From positions 744,001-808,000 of the forward strand of contig NZ_STGH01000001.1 of assembly GCF_005222785.1 (NCBI RefSeq): a DNA stretch of 64,000 nucleotides, given 5' to 3'. Every line of letters begins with the position of its first letter. Position 1 is the stretch's first letter. The notes below the pieces were generated by a model, which was not told where the DNA came from, ran no database searches, and saw nothing but the letters and a program-made list of their open reading frames with translations. Shown here one piece after another: positions 1-11,481 of this stretch. The stretch is from Rhodobacter sp. SY28-1. Its GTDB lineage: Bacteria > Pseudomonadota > Alphaproteobacteria > Rhodobacterales > Rhodobacteraceae. The position numbers and the translations under genes were made by a program.

Positions 1-1107
1 CCGCTTCAGGTCGTCCAGCGTCACATCCTCGCCCGCGCCCTGAATCGCGTTGATGAGCCGCAGCCCGTCCGCTGTCATCGGCTGCCGCGTCACCGACCGG
101 TCGATGAAGCCGGCCGAAGCCACCGCCTCGCCCGAGGCCGGTGTCCGCAGGAAAGCGATGAACTCGCGCGTCAGCAGCGGCAGGCGGCGCTTGGCCGCCA
201 GAAGGGTTACCGGCAGCGCCAGTGGGTAATCGCCCGCCTTGATCGCCAATGTCGTCGGCAGAAGCGGGAAGCCGCAGCTGTCGGTCAGCGGCAGGCGTCG
301 GGCCGGAACGATGGCCGACCGCCCGCTGATCGCGATGGCCCAGGGATCCTTGGCCACCGCCTCGGCCAGGGCGGCCAGATCGGGGTGCAGGACATCGGCC
401 GCCGCGACTGCGCCCAGACGGTCCGACAGGGCCTGCTGCAGGTCGGTGTCGGGGGCCAGCGCATGCACGACCAAGGGCACGTCGGGACCGCCGATTTCGG
501 ACCAGTTCCCGATCTCTCCGCCCAGCACACGGGCCAGATCGGTGGTGGAGATTTCCGGCATCGGGTTGTCCTGGGCCACGATGACGACCATCGCATCCAT
601 CGCCACGGAATGCGCGCCAAGGCCCGGCTCGGTGCGGAAGGACAGTTTCAGATCGGCAGCCCCCGCCTCGACCGCCGCCGTCGCCGCCTCGGGGCCCATC
701 GGCTGGAACGAGACATCGGCAAGCTCTTTGCGGGTGGCCGGGTCCAGGATCCGCGCCGCGTAGTCGGCCCCCGCGGCCGGTTCATAGATCAGGCCGCGCG
801 CTGTAGCGAAGGCCTCGACCAGCGGCGGAACCAGGGCGGCGGCATCCGGTGCGCCGACCACGCGGATCACCGCCCTTGGGGCGACGAGTTCAGGGCAGGC
901 CGGGCCTTCGCAGATCACGCCCTGGCCGTCGACGGTCAACAGGCCGTAACTCGTGTCGATCCGGTAGAATTCCCCGTCGTAACCCTGCAGCGTTCCGGTC
1001 AGCACGATGCCACCCTCACGCGCCACCAGAGTCACATCCTGGGCCGCAGCGGAGTCACATACGAATGCCGCAACGCACAGCGCCGCCAGCCCTGCCTTCA
1101 CACCCAT
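1..1107 (-). CDS. Exported substrate-binding (PBP-like) domain protein, 3' end cut by window
   Basis: The frame stays open from the ATG at 1107 to the window edge (369 codons), so the C-terminus is missing. An N-terminal signal peptide ends near an AAAQ site, followed by a short beta-rich segment of about 50 residues with two cysteines (VICEGPACPEL). After that comes a region resembling periplasmic phosphate-binding-type domains (VIRVVGAPDAAALVPPLVEA, later DNPMPEISTTDLARVLGGEI and LPLLTREFIAFL). In Rhodobacterales, proteins of this layout often carry a C-terminal OmpA peptidoglycan-binding domain, which would lie outside the window; this is family knowledge, not seen here. No strong ribosome binding site precedes the start. 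The gene reads in the same direction as the next exported protein and secA. The ligand is unknown. Confidence 0.7.
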   Translation of the reverse strand, partial: MGVKAGLAALCVAAFVCDSAAAQDVTLVAREGGIVLTGTLQGYDGEFYRIDTSYGLLTVDGQGVICEGPACPELVAPRAVIRVVGAPDAAALVPPLVEAFATARGLIYEPAAGADYAARILDPATRKELADVSFQPMGPEAATAAVEAGAADLKLSFRTEPGLGAHSVAMDAMVVIVAQDNPMPEISTTDLARVLGGEIGNWSEIGGPDVPLVVHALAPDTDLQQALSDRLGAVAAADVLHPDLAALAEAVAKDPWAIAISGRSAIVPARRLPLTDSCGFPLLPTTLAIKAGDYPLALPVTLLAAKRRLPLLTREFIAFLRTPASGEAVASAGFIDRSVTRQPMTADGLRLINAIQGAGEDVTLDDLKR

Positions 1108-1125
1108 CTACTGCCAATCCGGAGC

Positions 1126-2037
1126 TTACTTCGGGGTGGCGAGTTTCGGGGCAGCGCCAAGATTCTTCAACAGCAGAATGTCACCCGCCGTGCCGCAGAG
1201 CGGAACCGCGACATCCTGTTCCTGCACCGTGACCTCGCCATGGGCGGAAAAGACAGTGTCGAGCCGCAGGGTCCGGCCACAGGAGGCCGGGGTGATCCGC
1301 ACCTCGCCGGTCAGATCGACCGTGCCAAGGTCGCTGCCCCTGGTGGAATAGACATTGGCCCTGATGGGGGACTGCACATCGGCTGCGCCCAGTGACAGGA
1401 TGCGCTGCGGTTCGTCCGCGAAGGTGGGCACGGTGCCGACCAGCACCTTTTCGCCGTCCGTGGCGCGAAGCTCCAGTTCGGCAGGCCATTCCCACGCGAC
1501 CGCGTAGCGCGTGTAGGACGCCATATCCGGCACGGCGACGTTGCCCAGAACCAGATGCGCGTCGGACAGGTAGACGGCGACCATGGCATCCGCCTTCATC
1601 GCCGGAATGAGGACTCTGGCGCCGCCGCTGTTTTCGGTGCGGGCGGTGAAGGACAGGCCGGAATGGCGGACGATGATCCGTTCGTTCCGGTTGCAGGGCG
1701 CGGAAAGCGACATCAGGATCATCGCACCGGGGGCGGCGGAGAGTTCCATCCGCGGGCTGCAATGGTCTGCACCAGAAGCGGGGGAGGACGCGGCCACTGG
1801 CGTGATGCTGACCAGTTCGCCCAGGCCTCTGGCCGAGGGTCCAGTCAGCGAAGCGGATTTCGGCACGGTGCCGCTGCCCCCCAGCACGACCGTCGACCCG
1901 GTTTCGGCGCGTTCGGTTGCGGCGACCATCAAAGGTTGCGGGGTGGACTGCCCCTTCTGGCTTTCAGCCGTGTGCGCGGCCGCAAAAGCGACAGCAACAG
2001 CGGCTGTTATCCGCAGAACCTTTTTGCCCCAAAGCAT
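1126..2037 (-). CDS. Exported protein of unknown function next to secA
   Basis: This is a 303-residue protein if started at the ATG at 2037 (an in-frame ATG at 2064 would add 9 residues). The N-terminus is MLWGKKVLRITAAVAVAFAA, a basic stretch plus hydrophobic core consistent with a signal peptide, followed by a low-complexity Ala/Thr/Ser/Pro region to about residue 85. The remainder looks beta-rich and holds four cysteines (HCSPRM, APCNRNER, PASCGRTL, VPLCGTAG) that could pair in the periplasm. I do not recognise a characterised family. It lies 159 bp downstream of secA on the same strand and 18 bp upstream of the binding-protein gene, so it may be cotranscribed with the latter. Any link to protein export would be inference from position alone. 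Confidence 0.6.
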   Translation of the reverse strand: MLWGKKVLRITAAVAVAFAAAHTAESQKGQSTPQPLMVAATERAETGSTVVLGGSGTVPKSASLTGPSARGLGELVSITPVAASSPASGADHCSPRMELSAAPGAMILMSLSAPCNRNERIIVRHSGLSFTARTENSGGARVLIPAMKADAMVAVYLSDAHLVLGNVAVPDMASYTRYAVAWEWPAELELRATDGEKVLVGTVPTFADEPQRILSLGAADVQSPIRANVYSTRGSDLGTVDLTGEVRITPASCGRTLRLDTVFSAHGEVTVQEQDVAVPLCGTAGDILLLKNLGAAPKLATPK

Positions 2038-2196
2038 GGCAGTGCCCCGGTACGAGAATCGCACCGTTTACGGCTAGGGGCCAATCGGGGCGGAGACGTG
2101 GCATTAATTGGGTGACCATTGGGTTTGCTTGGAAATCGACATGAAAACGCCGCGTCGAGTGACGCGGCGCCAGATTTTTGTCCTGCCTGACAAGAG

Positions 2197-4920
<2,724 letters not shown>

Positions 4921-4967
4921 GTTTTCTCCGTGGAGCGGCTTCTGACAGCATCGTGTGGCCGTTGGAC

Positions 4968-4996
4968 TTGCCCGCCCGCACTGCCTTCCATAGAAG
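4968..4996 (+). promoter_or_regulatory. Possible sigma-70 promoter for the PPIase gene
   Basis: TTGCCC (4968-4973), a 17-base spacer and TAGAAG (4991-4996) lie on the plus strand upstream of the isomerase gene. If used, its transcript would overlap the secA leader in antisense over the divergent region. Confidence 0.3.
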
Positions 4997-5039
4997 GGCC
5001 AGTGTATGACCGGACGGCCCCGTTCCACGCGACTGTCGC

Positions 5040-5068
5040 GATGTAAGGGGGAAGCCCGGGATAGTCAA
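5040..5068 (-). promoter_or_regulatory. Probable sigma-70 promoter of secA
   Basis: On the minus strand a TTGACT -35 box (5063-5068) is separated by exactly 17 bases from a TACATC -10 box (5040-5045). This predicts transcription from about 5033 and a leader of roughly 110 bases before the secA ATG at 4920. Confidence 0.55.
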
Positions 5069-5107
5069 CTTGGGCGGACGGATTGCCCTGATCAGGAGAT
5101 GGTGAAA

Positions 5108-5950
5108 ATGACGAAACGTTCAGGCTTCTGGTCGGTTCTGGCAGTCGCTGCGGTGCTGGCGGGCCCTGCCATTGCCGAAGGTGAAACCGCCGATACCGTG
5201 GTTGCCACGGTGAACGGCACCAAGATCACCCTTGGCCACATGATCGCGCTTCGCGAAACGCTGCCGCCGGAATACCAGCAGTTGCCGGACGACGTGTTGT
5301 TCAAGGGCATCTACGAACAGCTGATCCAGCAAGAGGTTCTCGCCCAGTCGATCACCGACCTGACGCCCCGCACCTTGGCCACCATCGAGAACGACAAGCG
5401 CGGTCTGGTGTCGGGCATCGCGATCGAAGGCATCGTAAAGGAAGCGGTGACGGACGCCGCCCTGCAGGCCGCCTATGACGCCCGCTTCAAGGATGCGCAG
5501 CCGCAAACGGAATACAACGCCGCGCATATCCTGGTGGACACCGAGGAGGAGGCGAACAAGATCAAGGAAGAGCTGGCCGCCGGGGCGGATTTTGCGGAAA
5601 TCGCCAAGGCCAAGTCGACCGATACGGGCTCGGGCGCCAATGGCGGTGACCTGGGTTGGTTCGGCCTTGGCATGATGGTCAAGCCGTTCGAGGATGCCGT
5701 TGTTGCCGCCAAGGTCGGCGAAGTTTCCGGCCCGGTGCAAAGCGAATTCGGCTATCACCTGATCCTGGTGAAGGAAACGCGGGTGGCTGCGCAGCCGACG
5801 CTGGACCAGATGCGCGACGAACTCGCCGCCGAGGTGGAAAATGCAGCGATCACCGCGAAGATCGACGAGCTGACCAAGGGGGCGACCGTGACGCGCGAAG
5901 GCGAGGGCTTCGATCCCGCGCTGCTGAAGAAAGCCGAGCTGATCGACTGA
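5108..5950 (+). CDS. Periplasmic parvulin-type peptidyl-prolyl cis-trans isomerase
   Basis: This 280-residue exported folding catalyst isomerises prolyl bonds in secreted or outer-membrane proteins. It has a signal peptide (MTKRSGFWSVLAVAAVLAGP, cleavage near AIAEG), a SurA/PrsA-like N-terminal helical region and a parvulin domain at about residues 135-235, with the typical ANGGDLGWF and FGYHLILV motifs. The start at 5108 is preferred over the ATG at 5099 because the AGGAG ribosome binding site (5094-5098) sits 9 bases before it but directly abuts 5099. It is divergent from secA and 23 bases upstream of argJ. This order is common in Rhodobacterales. Confidence 0.9.
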   Translation: MTKRSGFWSVLAVAAVLAGPAIAEGETADTVVATVNGTKITLGHMIALRETLPPEYQQLPDDVLFKGIYEQLIQQEVLAQSITDLTPRTLATIENDKRGLVSGIAIEGIVKEAVTDAALQAAYDARFKDAQPQTEYNAAHILVDTEEEANKIKEELAAGADFAEIAKAKSTDTGSGANGGDLGWFGLGMMVKPFEDAVVAAKVGEVSGPVQSEFGYHLILVKETRVAAQPTLDQMRDELAAEVENAAITAKIDELTKGATVTREGEGFDPALLKKAELID

Positions 5951-5973
5951 AAACCGGAACCCGGGGGACGGAC

Positions 5974-7365
5974 ATGGCAAAGACCGACTGGAAGGCCGAA
6001 GCGAAGGCACTGAAGAAGAAGGTCCGCAAGCTGAAGGACAACCTGACCGCTGCCGCTGGCCCGATGGCCGAGGCGGTGCAAGAGGCGGTCTCGGGCGCGG
6101 TCAGCGATGTGGTGGCGGCGGCGAAAAAGGCGATGAAGCCGGTCTCGCCGCTGGCGCCCGCCAGTTTCCCGGTCCTGCCCGCGATCAAGGGAGCCGAATT
6201 CGCTGCGGTCGAGGCCGGGGTGCGCTACCAGAACCGCAAGGATGTTATGCTGGTGCGCCTTGCCCCCGGCACCACGATGGCCGGGGTGTTCACCCGGTCC
6301 TCCACCCGCTCGGGCTGCGTCCGCGATTGCCAGGCGAAGCTGGCGATGAAGGTCCCTGCCGGTGCTGGCGCGGCGATCATCGTGAACTCGGGCAATTCCA
6401 ACGCCTTCACCGGGAAGGTCGGGGATGAAGCGGTCGCTGCCGTCACTGGCGCCGTGGCCGAAGCGCTTGGCATCCCCGCCAGCCGCGTGTTTTCCTCGTC
6501 GACCGGCGTGATCGGCGAGCCGCTCCCGTTCGAGAAGATCACCGCAAAGGTCCCGGACCTGGTGGCCGCGCTGACCGAAGACGCCGTGGAAATGGCCGCG
6601 CAGGCGATCATGACGACCGACACCTTCCCGAAAGGGGCCGCCGCGACGGTGCAGGGCGAGGGTGGGACGATCCACATCTCGGGCATCGCCAAGGGCTCGG
6701 GCATGATCGCGCCCGACATGGCGACGATGCTGGTCTACATCTTCACCGACGCCAAGATCGGCGCGAACCAGCTGCAGAAGATGGTATCGCGCAACGTGGA
6801 TGCGACGTTCAACTCGATCACGGTGGACAGCGATACCTCGACCTCGGACACCCTCCTCATCGCTGCGACGGGTCAGTCCCCGGCGGCTGAACTGAAGGGT
6901 CCGACGCTGAAAGCCTTCGAGACGGCGCTCGCTGGCGTCATGCGCGACCTTGCCCTGCAAGTGGTGCGGGATGGCGAAGGCGCGACCAAGCTGGTTGAGG
7001 TGCGCGTGACGGGTGCCGCCTCGGACGAAGACGCGGCGAAAGTCGCCTTCGCCATCGCCAACTCGCCGCTGGTCAAGACTGCCGTGGCTGGGCAGGACCC
7101 GAACTGGGGCCGCATCGTCGCCGCAGTTGGCAAATCCGGGGCGCAGGCGGATCGGGACAAGCTGACGATCCGCTTCGGCGACATCCTCGTCGCGCAGAAC
7201 GGTTGGCGGAACCCGGATTATCAGGAAGTCGACGGCGCGGCTTACATGCAAGGCCAGGAGCTCGTCTTCGCCGTTGACCTTGGCCTCGGTAAGTCCAAGC
7301 GGTCGGTCTGGACCTGCGACCTGACCTCTCGCTACATCGAGATCAACGCCGACTACCGCTCATAG
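5974..7365 (+). CDS. argJ: Bifunctional glutamate N-acetyltransferase / ornithine acetyltransferase ArgJ
   Basis: ArgJ recycles the acetyl group in arginine synthesis: it moves acetyl from N-acetylornithine to glutamate, and in bifunctional enzymes also uses acetyl-CoA. The conserved core starts near SPLAPASFPVLPAIKGAEF. The autocleavage site is visible at MATMLVYIFTDAK, where the new N-terminal residue would be the threonine of ATML. The C-terminal block GQDPNWGRIVAAVGKSG is typical. The product is 463 residues. About 53 residues precede the usual start: a Lys/Ala-rich, probably helical extension (MAKTDWKAEAKALKKKVRKL onward). An internal ATG at about 6133, preceded by AAAAAGG, could give a conventional-length enzyme. 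argG lies in the same window, 39 kb away. Confidence 0.93.
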   Translation: MAKTDWKAEAKALKKKVRKLKDNLTAAAGPMAEAVQEAVSGAVSDVVAAAKKAMKPVSPLAPASFPVLPAIKGAEFAAVEAGVRYQNRKDVMLVRLAPGTTMAGVFTRSSTRSGCVRDCQAKLAMKVPAGAGAAIIVNSGNSNAFTGKVGDEAVAAVTGAVAEALGIPASRVFSSSTGVIGEPLPFEKITAKVPDLVAALTEDAVEMAAQAIMTTDTFPKGAAATVQGEGGTIHISGIAKGSGMIAPDMATMLVYIFTDAKIGANQLQKMVSRNVDATFNSITVDSDTSTSDTLLIAATGQSPAAELKGPTLKAFETALAGVMRDLALQVVRDGEGATKLVEVRVTGAASDEDAAKVAFAIANSPLVKTAVAGQDPNWGRIVAAVGKSGAQADRDKLTIRFGDILVAQNGWRNPDYQEVDGAAYMQGQELVFAVDLGLGKSKRSVWTCDLTSRYIEINADYRS

Positions 7366-7396
7366 CATTTTCTGTCCGCAAATATCCCACGGGGGT

Positions 7397-7417
7397 CCGG
7401 GGGTGTGAAACCCCCGG
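7397..7417. repeat. GC-rich hairpin between argJ and mutT
   Basis: CCGGGGGT (7397-7404) and ACCCCCGG (7410-7417) form a perfect 8-bp stem with a 5-base loop. No T-run follows on either strand, so it looks like a REP-type palindrome or an mRNA-stabilising hairpin, not an intrinsic terminator. Confidence 0.5.
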
Positions 7418-7438
7418 GGCGTCCCAAAAGGACCACGC

Positions 7439-7837
7439 ATGAAGATCGTCCTCGTCTCTGCCGTCGCCCTGATCGACCCAGATGGCCGCGTCCTTCTGGC
7501 GCAACGCCCGGAAGGCAAGTCGCTCGCGGGCCTCTGGGAATTCCCCGGCGGAAAGGTCGAACCCGGCGAGACGCCCGAGGCCGCGTTGATCCGCGAGCTG
7601 AAGGAAGAGCTGGACATCGACACCTGGTCCTCCTGCCTCGCGCCGCTGACCTTTGCCAGCCACACTTACGAAGATTTCCATCTTCTGATGCCGCTCTTTG
7701 CCTGCCGTCGCTGGCAGGGAACCGTCCGGTCGCTGGAAGGGCAGCAGCTGGCCTGGGTCAAGCCGAACGCGCTGCGTGACTACCCGATGCCCCCGGCTGA
7801 CCTGCCCCTGATCCCGATCCTGCGCGACTGGCTTTAG
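7439..7837 (+). CDS. mutT: Nudix hydrolase MutT, 8-oxo-dGTP diphosphatase type
   Basis: This 132-residue protein removes oxidised nucleotides such as 8-oxo-dGTP from the pool by cleaving them to the monophosphate, preventing A:T to C:G changes. The Nudix box fits GX5EX7REUXEEXGU at about residues 38-60 (GKVEPGE then RELKEEL), with the glutamates that bind magnesium. The LWEFPGGKVEPGET context and the short single-domain length match MutT, not other Nudix families. It sits 73 bases after argJ across a hairpin and has its own start with AAAAGGACC upstream. Position downstream of secA-argJ is typical of Rhodobacterales. Confidence 0.9.
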   Translation: MKIVLVSAVALIDPDGRVLLAQRPEGKSLAGLWEFPGGKVEPGETPEAALIRELKEELDIDTWSSCLAPLTFASHTYEDFHLLMPLFACRRWQGTVRSLEGQQLAWVKPNALRDYPMPPADLPLIPILRDWL

Positions 7838-7933
7838 GCACCCTCCTGCCCGCGCGAGGCTCTGCCAAAGGCAACTCTTGCCTTTTGCCACATTTACGCC
7901 ACATTCGGCGCAAGGACTCGGGGGGGATCCAAC

Positions 7934-8134
7934 ATGCTTCGCACGATAACGATCGGCAGCACGCTGCAGATTCAAGGGGTGCCGGTTGGTCTGACGCCGG
8001 ATGGCAGGCTGATGGTGCGGGACGGCGAGAAGGTCTTTGCAGGGCGGCCCGTGCCAAGCTGGACCGAAGGCAAGGCGCGGGTCCAGCATGTGCTGGCGCA
8101 GGCGCGGGACTGTGCAATGCTTGACGCTTCGTAA
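7934..8134 (+). CDS. Small orphan protein, 66 residues
   Basis: The ORF starts with ATG after a GGGGGGAT ribosome-binding-like stretch and shows GC-rich third positions like its neighbours, so it is probably a real gene. The protein has no signal peptide or membrane segment. It reads as a small beta-rich unit (TIGSTLQIQGVPVGLTPDG, MVRDGEKVFAGRPV) followed by a helix (KARVQHVLAQARDCAML). I do not recognise the family. The plus-strand gene converges on infB, with a palindrome and a terminator hairpin between them. Confidence 0.5.
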   Translation: MLRTITIGSTLQIQGVPVGLTPDGRLMVRDGEKVFAGRPVPSWTEGKARVQHVLAQARDCAMLDAS

Positions 8135-8175
8135 ACGTCCGCAGGCAAGTTCCTGATTTCATTGCAGTCGAGTTT

Positions 8176-8192
8176 CTGTCCACCGTGGACAG
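8176..8192. repeat. 17-bp palindrome, copy 1 of the TGTCCAC family
   Basis: CTGTCCAC-c-GTGGACAG is a perfect inverted repeat with 8-bp arms. Near-identical palindromes occur just after hemH (27510-27526) and just after argG (46415-46431). This copy lies immediately beyond the infB terminator. Confidence 0.6.
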
Positions 8193-8193
8193 A

Positions 8194-8221
8194 AAAGGCC
8201 GGGTCGCTGGACCCGGCCTTT
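8194..8221 (-). terminator. Intrinsic terminator of the rimP-nusA-infB operon
   Basis: A perfect 12-bp stem (AAAGGCCGGGTC / GACCCGGCCTTT) with loop GCTG is followed on the minus strand by TTTTCTG. It begins 9 bases past the infB stop codon. The symmetric stem may also work for the plus-strand 66-residue gene. Confidence 0.8.
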
Positions 8222-8229
8222 GTTTCTGG

Positions 8230-10806
8230 TCAGTCCAGCGTGCGCTGGACTTCCTCGCGCTCGAAGATCTCGATGACATCGTTCTGACGGATGTCCTCGT
8301 AGTTCTCGAAGGCCATCCCGCATTCCTGGCCCGAGATGACTTCCTTCACCTCGTCCTTGAAGCGCTTCAGGGTCTTCAGCGTGCCTTCGTGGATCACCAC
8401 GTTGTCCCGCAGCAGACGAACCCCAGCCGACCGGCGCGCGACGCCCTCGGTGACGAGGCAACCCGCGACCTTGCCGACGTTCGAGACCTTGAACACTTCC
8501 AGGATCTTCGCGTAGCCGATGAAGGTCTCACGCACCTCGGCCTTGAGCAGGCCCGACGCAGCGGCTTTGATGTCGTCGACCAGATCGTAGATGATCGAGT
8601 AGTAGCGGATCTCGACGCCCTTCTGGGTCGCCGAAGCCCGTGCCGTCGCGTTGGCGCGGACGTTGAAGCCGATGATCGGAGCCTTGGAAGCCTCGGCCAG
8701 CGCCACGTCGGTGTCGGTGATAGCACCCACACCTGAGTGCAGCACGCGGACGCGGACTTCCTCGTTGCCGATCTTTTCCATCGCTTGAACGATGGCTTCG
8801 GCAGAGCCCTGCACGTCGGCCTTGATCAGGATCGGCAGCTCGGCCACCGACTGGTCGGCCTTGGCCTTCGCCATCAGCTGTTCCAGCGTCGTCGCAGCAC
8901 CCGCCGCGGCGCGTTTGTCCTTGGCGGTCTTGATCCGGTAGTCGGCGATCTCACGGGCCTGCGCCTCGGTCTCGACGACGTTCAGAGTATCCCCTGCCGA
9001 CGGCGTACCCGACAGGCCCAGCACCTCGACCGGAACCGACGGACCGGCTTCGGCGATGGTCTCGCCCTTGTCGTTGATCAGCGCGCGGACCTTGCCCCAC
9101 TGCTCGCCGACGACGAAGATGTCGCCCTTGCGCAGGGTGCCGTTCTGGACCAGCACCGTCGCGACCGGACCCCGGCCCACGTCAAGCTTGGCTTCGATCA
9201 CTGCACCCGAGGCCGCCCGGTTCGGGTTGGCCCGCAGTTCCAGCACCTCGGCCTGCAGCGCGATGGCTTCGAGCAGGTCGTCGAGGCCCAGGCCGGTCTT
9301 GGCCGAAACCTCCACGTCCTGCACGTCGCCGGACATGGCTTCGACCACGACTTCGTGCTGCAGCAGGTCGGTGCGGACTTTCTGCGGGTTCGCCTCGTGC
9401 TTGTCGATCTTGTTGATCGCCACGATCATCGGCACCTTGGCGGCCTTGGCGTGGTTGATCGCCTCGATCGTCTGCGGCATCACGGCGTCGTCGGCCGCGA
9501 CCACCAGCACCACGATGTCCGTCACCTGGGCCCCGCGCGAACGCATCGAGGTGAAGGCCGCGTGGCCGGGCGTGTCGAGGAAGGTCACCAGCTGGCCGTT
9601 CGGGGTTCTCACCTGATAGGCGCCGATGTGCTGGGTGATACCGCCCGCTTCGCCGGTGACGACGTTGGTCTTGCGGATTGCGTCCAGAAGCGAGGTCTTG
9701 CCGTGGTCGACGTGACCCATGATCGTGACGATCGGCGGGCGGGTCAACAGGTCCTCGGACTTGTCCTTGACGGTGTCGATCACCTGTTCGACGTCGGCAT
9801 CCGACACGCGGACGGCCTTGTGACCGAATTCCTCAATCACGAGTTCTGCAGTGTCGGCGTCGATGGCCTGGTTCATCGTGACCATCATGCCCATCTTCAT
9901 GAGCGACTTGACCACGTCGGCGGCGCGTTCGGCCATCCGGTTGGCAAGTTCGCTGACCACGATGGTTTCGGGCAGCTGCACGTCGCGCACCTGCTTTTCA
10001 GCCTTGTGACCCAGTCCCAGCGCCTTGGCGCGGGCCTTTTCCTGCTTGCGCTTGATGGCAGCCATGCTGCGCTGGCGACCGCCCTCGTCCGAGATGGCGT
10101 CCGACAGGGTCAGCTTGCCCGAGCGGCGGCCCTCGTCGCCAGCACCGCGCTTGGCGCCACGGTCGGCACGGTCGTCTTTTTCGCGGTCGGTCTTCCGGGG
10201 CGTCGGCAGGCCCGGCTTCGCCGAAGCGGGGCCGCGTGCATCCTCGACCGGGGCCGGAGCGGCACGGTCGGCGGGTTTGGCGGCTGCGGGCGGCGGGGTC
10301 GCAGACCGGGCGCGGGTGCCCAGAACGTCCGCCTTGCGGGCCTCGGCGGCAGCGATCTTGGCTGCAGCTTCGGCCTTGGCGGCGCGTTCCTCTTCCTCGG
10401 CCTTCAGGCGGAGCGCTTCGGCACGTTCGCGATCCTCACGCTCCTTCGCCTCGATCTCGGCGCGGCGGGCGGCGCGGTCTTCCTCGCGGACGCGATCCTC
10501 TTCGGCGCGGCGGGCGGCATCTTCCGCCTCACGCGCCTTGGCGGCACGCAGCGCAGAAAGGCGACGCTCCATCTCGGCGTCGGAAATCCCGGCGGGACGT
10601 TTCGACGGATCGCCGAGGTTGGTCGGAGCCGAAGCCGTGCCAGCGCCAGGCGCCCCCGGTTTCACCGGAGTGGGCACCACAACGCGCTTGCGCTTGGTTT
10701 CGACCACGACGCTCTTGGTCCGGCCATGGCTGAAGCTTTGCTTCACCTGTCCGGGACGGGGGGCGCCCCCAAGGCCAAGAGGTTTCTTGCCGTCAGTATC
10801 GCTCAT
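8230..10806 (-). CDS. infB: Translation initiation factor IF-2
   Basis: IF-2 is the GTPase that brings initiator fMet-tRNA to the 30S subunit and promotes 50S joining. The 858-residue product has a long charged Ala/Glu/Arg-rich N-terminal region to about residue 280, typical of alphaproteobacteria. The G domain follows, with G1 [13 protein letters not shown]3 DTPGHAAF and G4 NKID, then the beta-barrel and C2 domain ending [20 protein letters not shown]. Its ATG overlaps the end of the ylxR-like gene by four bases (10803-10806), implying translational coupling. It is the last gene of the rimP-nusA-ylxR-infB operon. Confidence 0.97.
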   Translation of the reverse strand: MSDTDGKKPLGLGGAPRPGQVKQSFSHGRTKSVVVETKRKRVVVPTPVKPGAPGAGTASAPTNLGDPSKRPAGISDAEMERRLSALRAAKAREAEDAARRAEEDRVREEDRAARRAEIEAKEREDRERAEALRLKAEEEERAAKAEAAAKIAAAEARKADVLGTRARSATPPPAAAKPADRAAPAPVEDARGPASAKPGLPTPRKTDREKDDRADRGAKRGAGDEGRRSGKLTLSDAISDEGGRQRSMAAIKRKQEKARAKALGLGHKAEKQVRDVQLPETIVVSELANRMAERAADVVKSLMKMGMMVTMNQAIDADTAELVIEEFGHKAVRVSDADVEQVIDTVKDKSEDLLTRPPIVTIMGHVDHGKTSLLDAIRKTNVVTGEAGGITQHIGAYQVRTPNGQLVTFLDTPGHAAFTSMRSRGAQVTDIVVLVVAADDAVMPQTIEAINHAKAAKVPMIVAINKIDKHEANPQKVRTDLLQHEVVVEAMSGDVQDVEVSAKTGLGLDDLLEAIALQAEVLELRANPNRAASGAVIEAKLDVGRGPVATVLVQNGTLRKGDIFVVGEQWGKVRALINDKGETIAEAGPSVPVEVLGLSGTPSAGDTLNVVETEAQAREIADYRIKTAKDKRAAAGAATTLEQLMAKAKADQSVAELPILIKADVQGSAEAIVQAMEKIGNEEVRVRVLHSGVGAITDTDVALAEASKAPIIGFNVRANATARASATQKGVEIRYYSIIYDLVDDIKAAASGLLKAEVRETFIGYAKILEVFKVSNVGKVAGCLVTEGVARRSAGVRLLRDNVVIHEGTLKTLKRFKDEVKEVISGQECGMAFENYEDIRQNDVIEIFEREEVQRTLD

Positions 10807-11459
10807 GCGTTCTTCGTATCCTTCATGGCGGTCTCGCCGCCGTCATCCCCGCCCGCCTGCAATGGCAATAGGCCACGCAGTCCGGCGAGTTTTGCCGCTT
10901 CCTCTACAACACGAGTCCTGAGTCCACCAGCGGCAAGCGCGGCGTGTATCGCACGTTCGCGCCCGAATGCCAAACCGATTTCCCCAGCCGAAAGACAGCC
11001 GATGAAGCCTTTTGCGCCTTCTGGCGCGTGTAGCTTCGTCTTGCCCCGTTCCGACCCGTCGCTGGCCTGGATCAGCGTCACCGCCGTGCCCTTGACCAGC
11101 CAGTCCTTCACCTTCTCGTAGCCGGTGACCGCCTCACCCGCTTTGCGCGCCATCGACAAGAGGTCGACGGTCCGTTGCAGCACCAGAGTCTCGACCAGAT
11201 CGGCCAGCCCCTCGGGCGCTTTCACCGGTTGCCGGGCCGCGCGGGAGAAGAGGTTCTTCTTCACCGCCTTGTCCAGCGCCGCGCGGTCAGCCGAGACATA
11301 GATGCCCCGGCCCGGGAGTTTCCCGAGAATGTCCGGGACGATCTGCCCGTCAGGGCCGGCGCAAAAGCGGATCAGGCCCGCCTTTGGCTGGCTTTCCCCG
11401 GTCGCGATGCACTTGCGTTCCGGTTCGTCCCGTTCTTTTTCCCGGCCGCCGCGCGTCAA
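10803..11459 (-). CDS. ylxR: YlxR (DUF448) / L7Ae-like RNA-binding fusion protein
   Basis: The 218-residue protein has an N-terminal YlxR/DUF448 domain ([38 protein letters not shown], about residues 14-85). A C-terminal L7Ae/L30e-like domain follows ([20 protein letters not shown], residues about 95-190). Both halves are RNA-binding folds, and the fusion is common in alphaproteobacteria. The precise role is unsettled; its fixed place between nusA and infB ties it to transcription-translation functions. It begins 22 bases after nusA and overlaps infB by four bases. Confidence 0.9.
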   Translation of the reverse strand: MTRGGREKERDEPERKCIATGESQPKAGLIRFCAGPDGQIVPDILGKLPGRGIYVSADRAALDKAVKKNLFSRAARQPVKAPEGLADLVETLVLQRTVDLLSMARKAGEAVTGYEKVKDWLVKGTAVTLIQASDGSERGKTKLHAPEGAKGFIGCLSAGEIGLAFGRERAIHAALAAGGLRTRVVEEAAKLAGLRGLLPLQAGGDDGGETAMKDTKNA

Positions 11460-11481
11460 CGCGTGTCCCCGAGGCCTGAAA

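Noticed and set aside
7366-7438. Intrinsic terminator after argJ
   Set aside because: The hairpin at 7397-7417 is strong but lacks a T-run on both strands.
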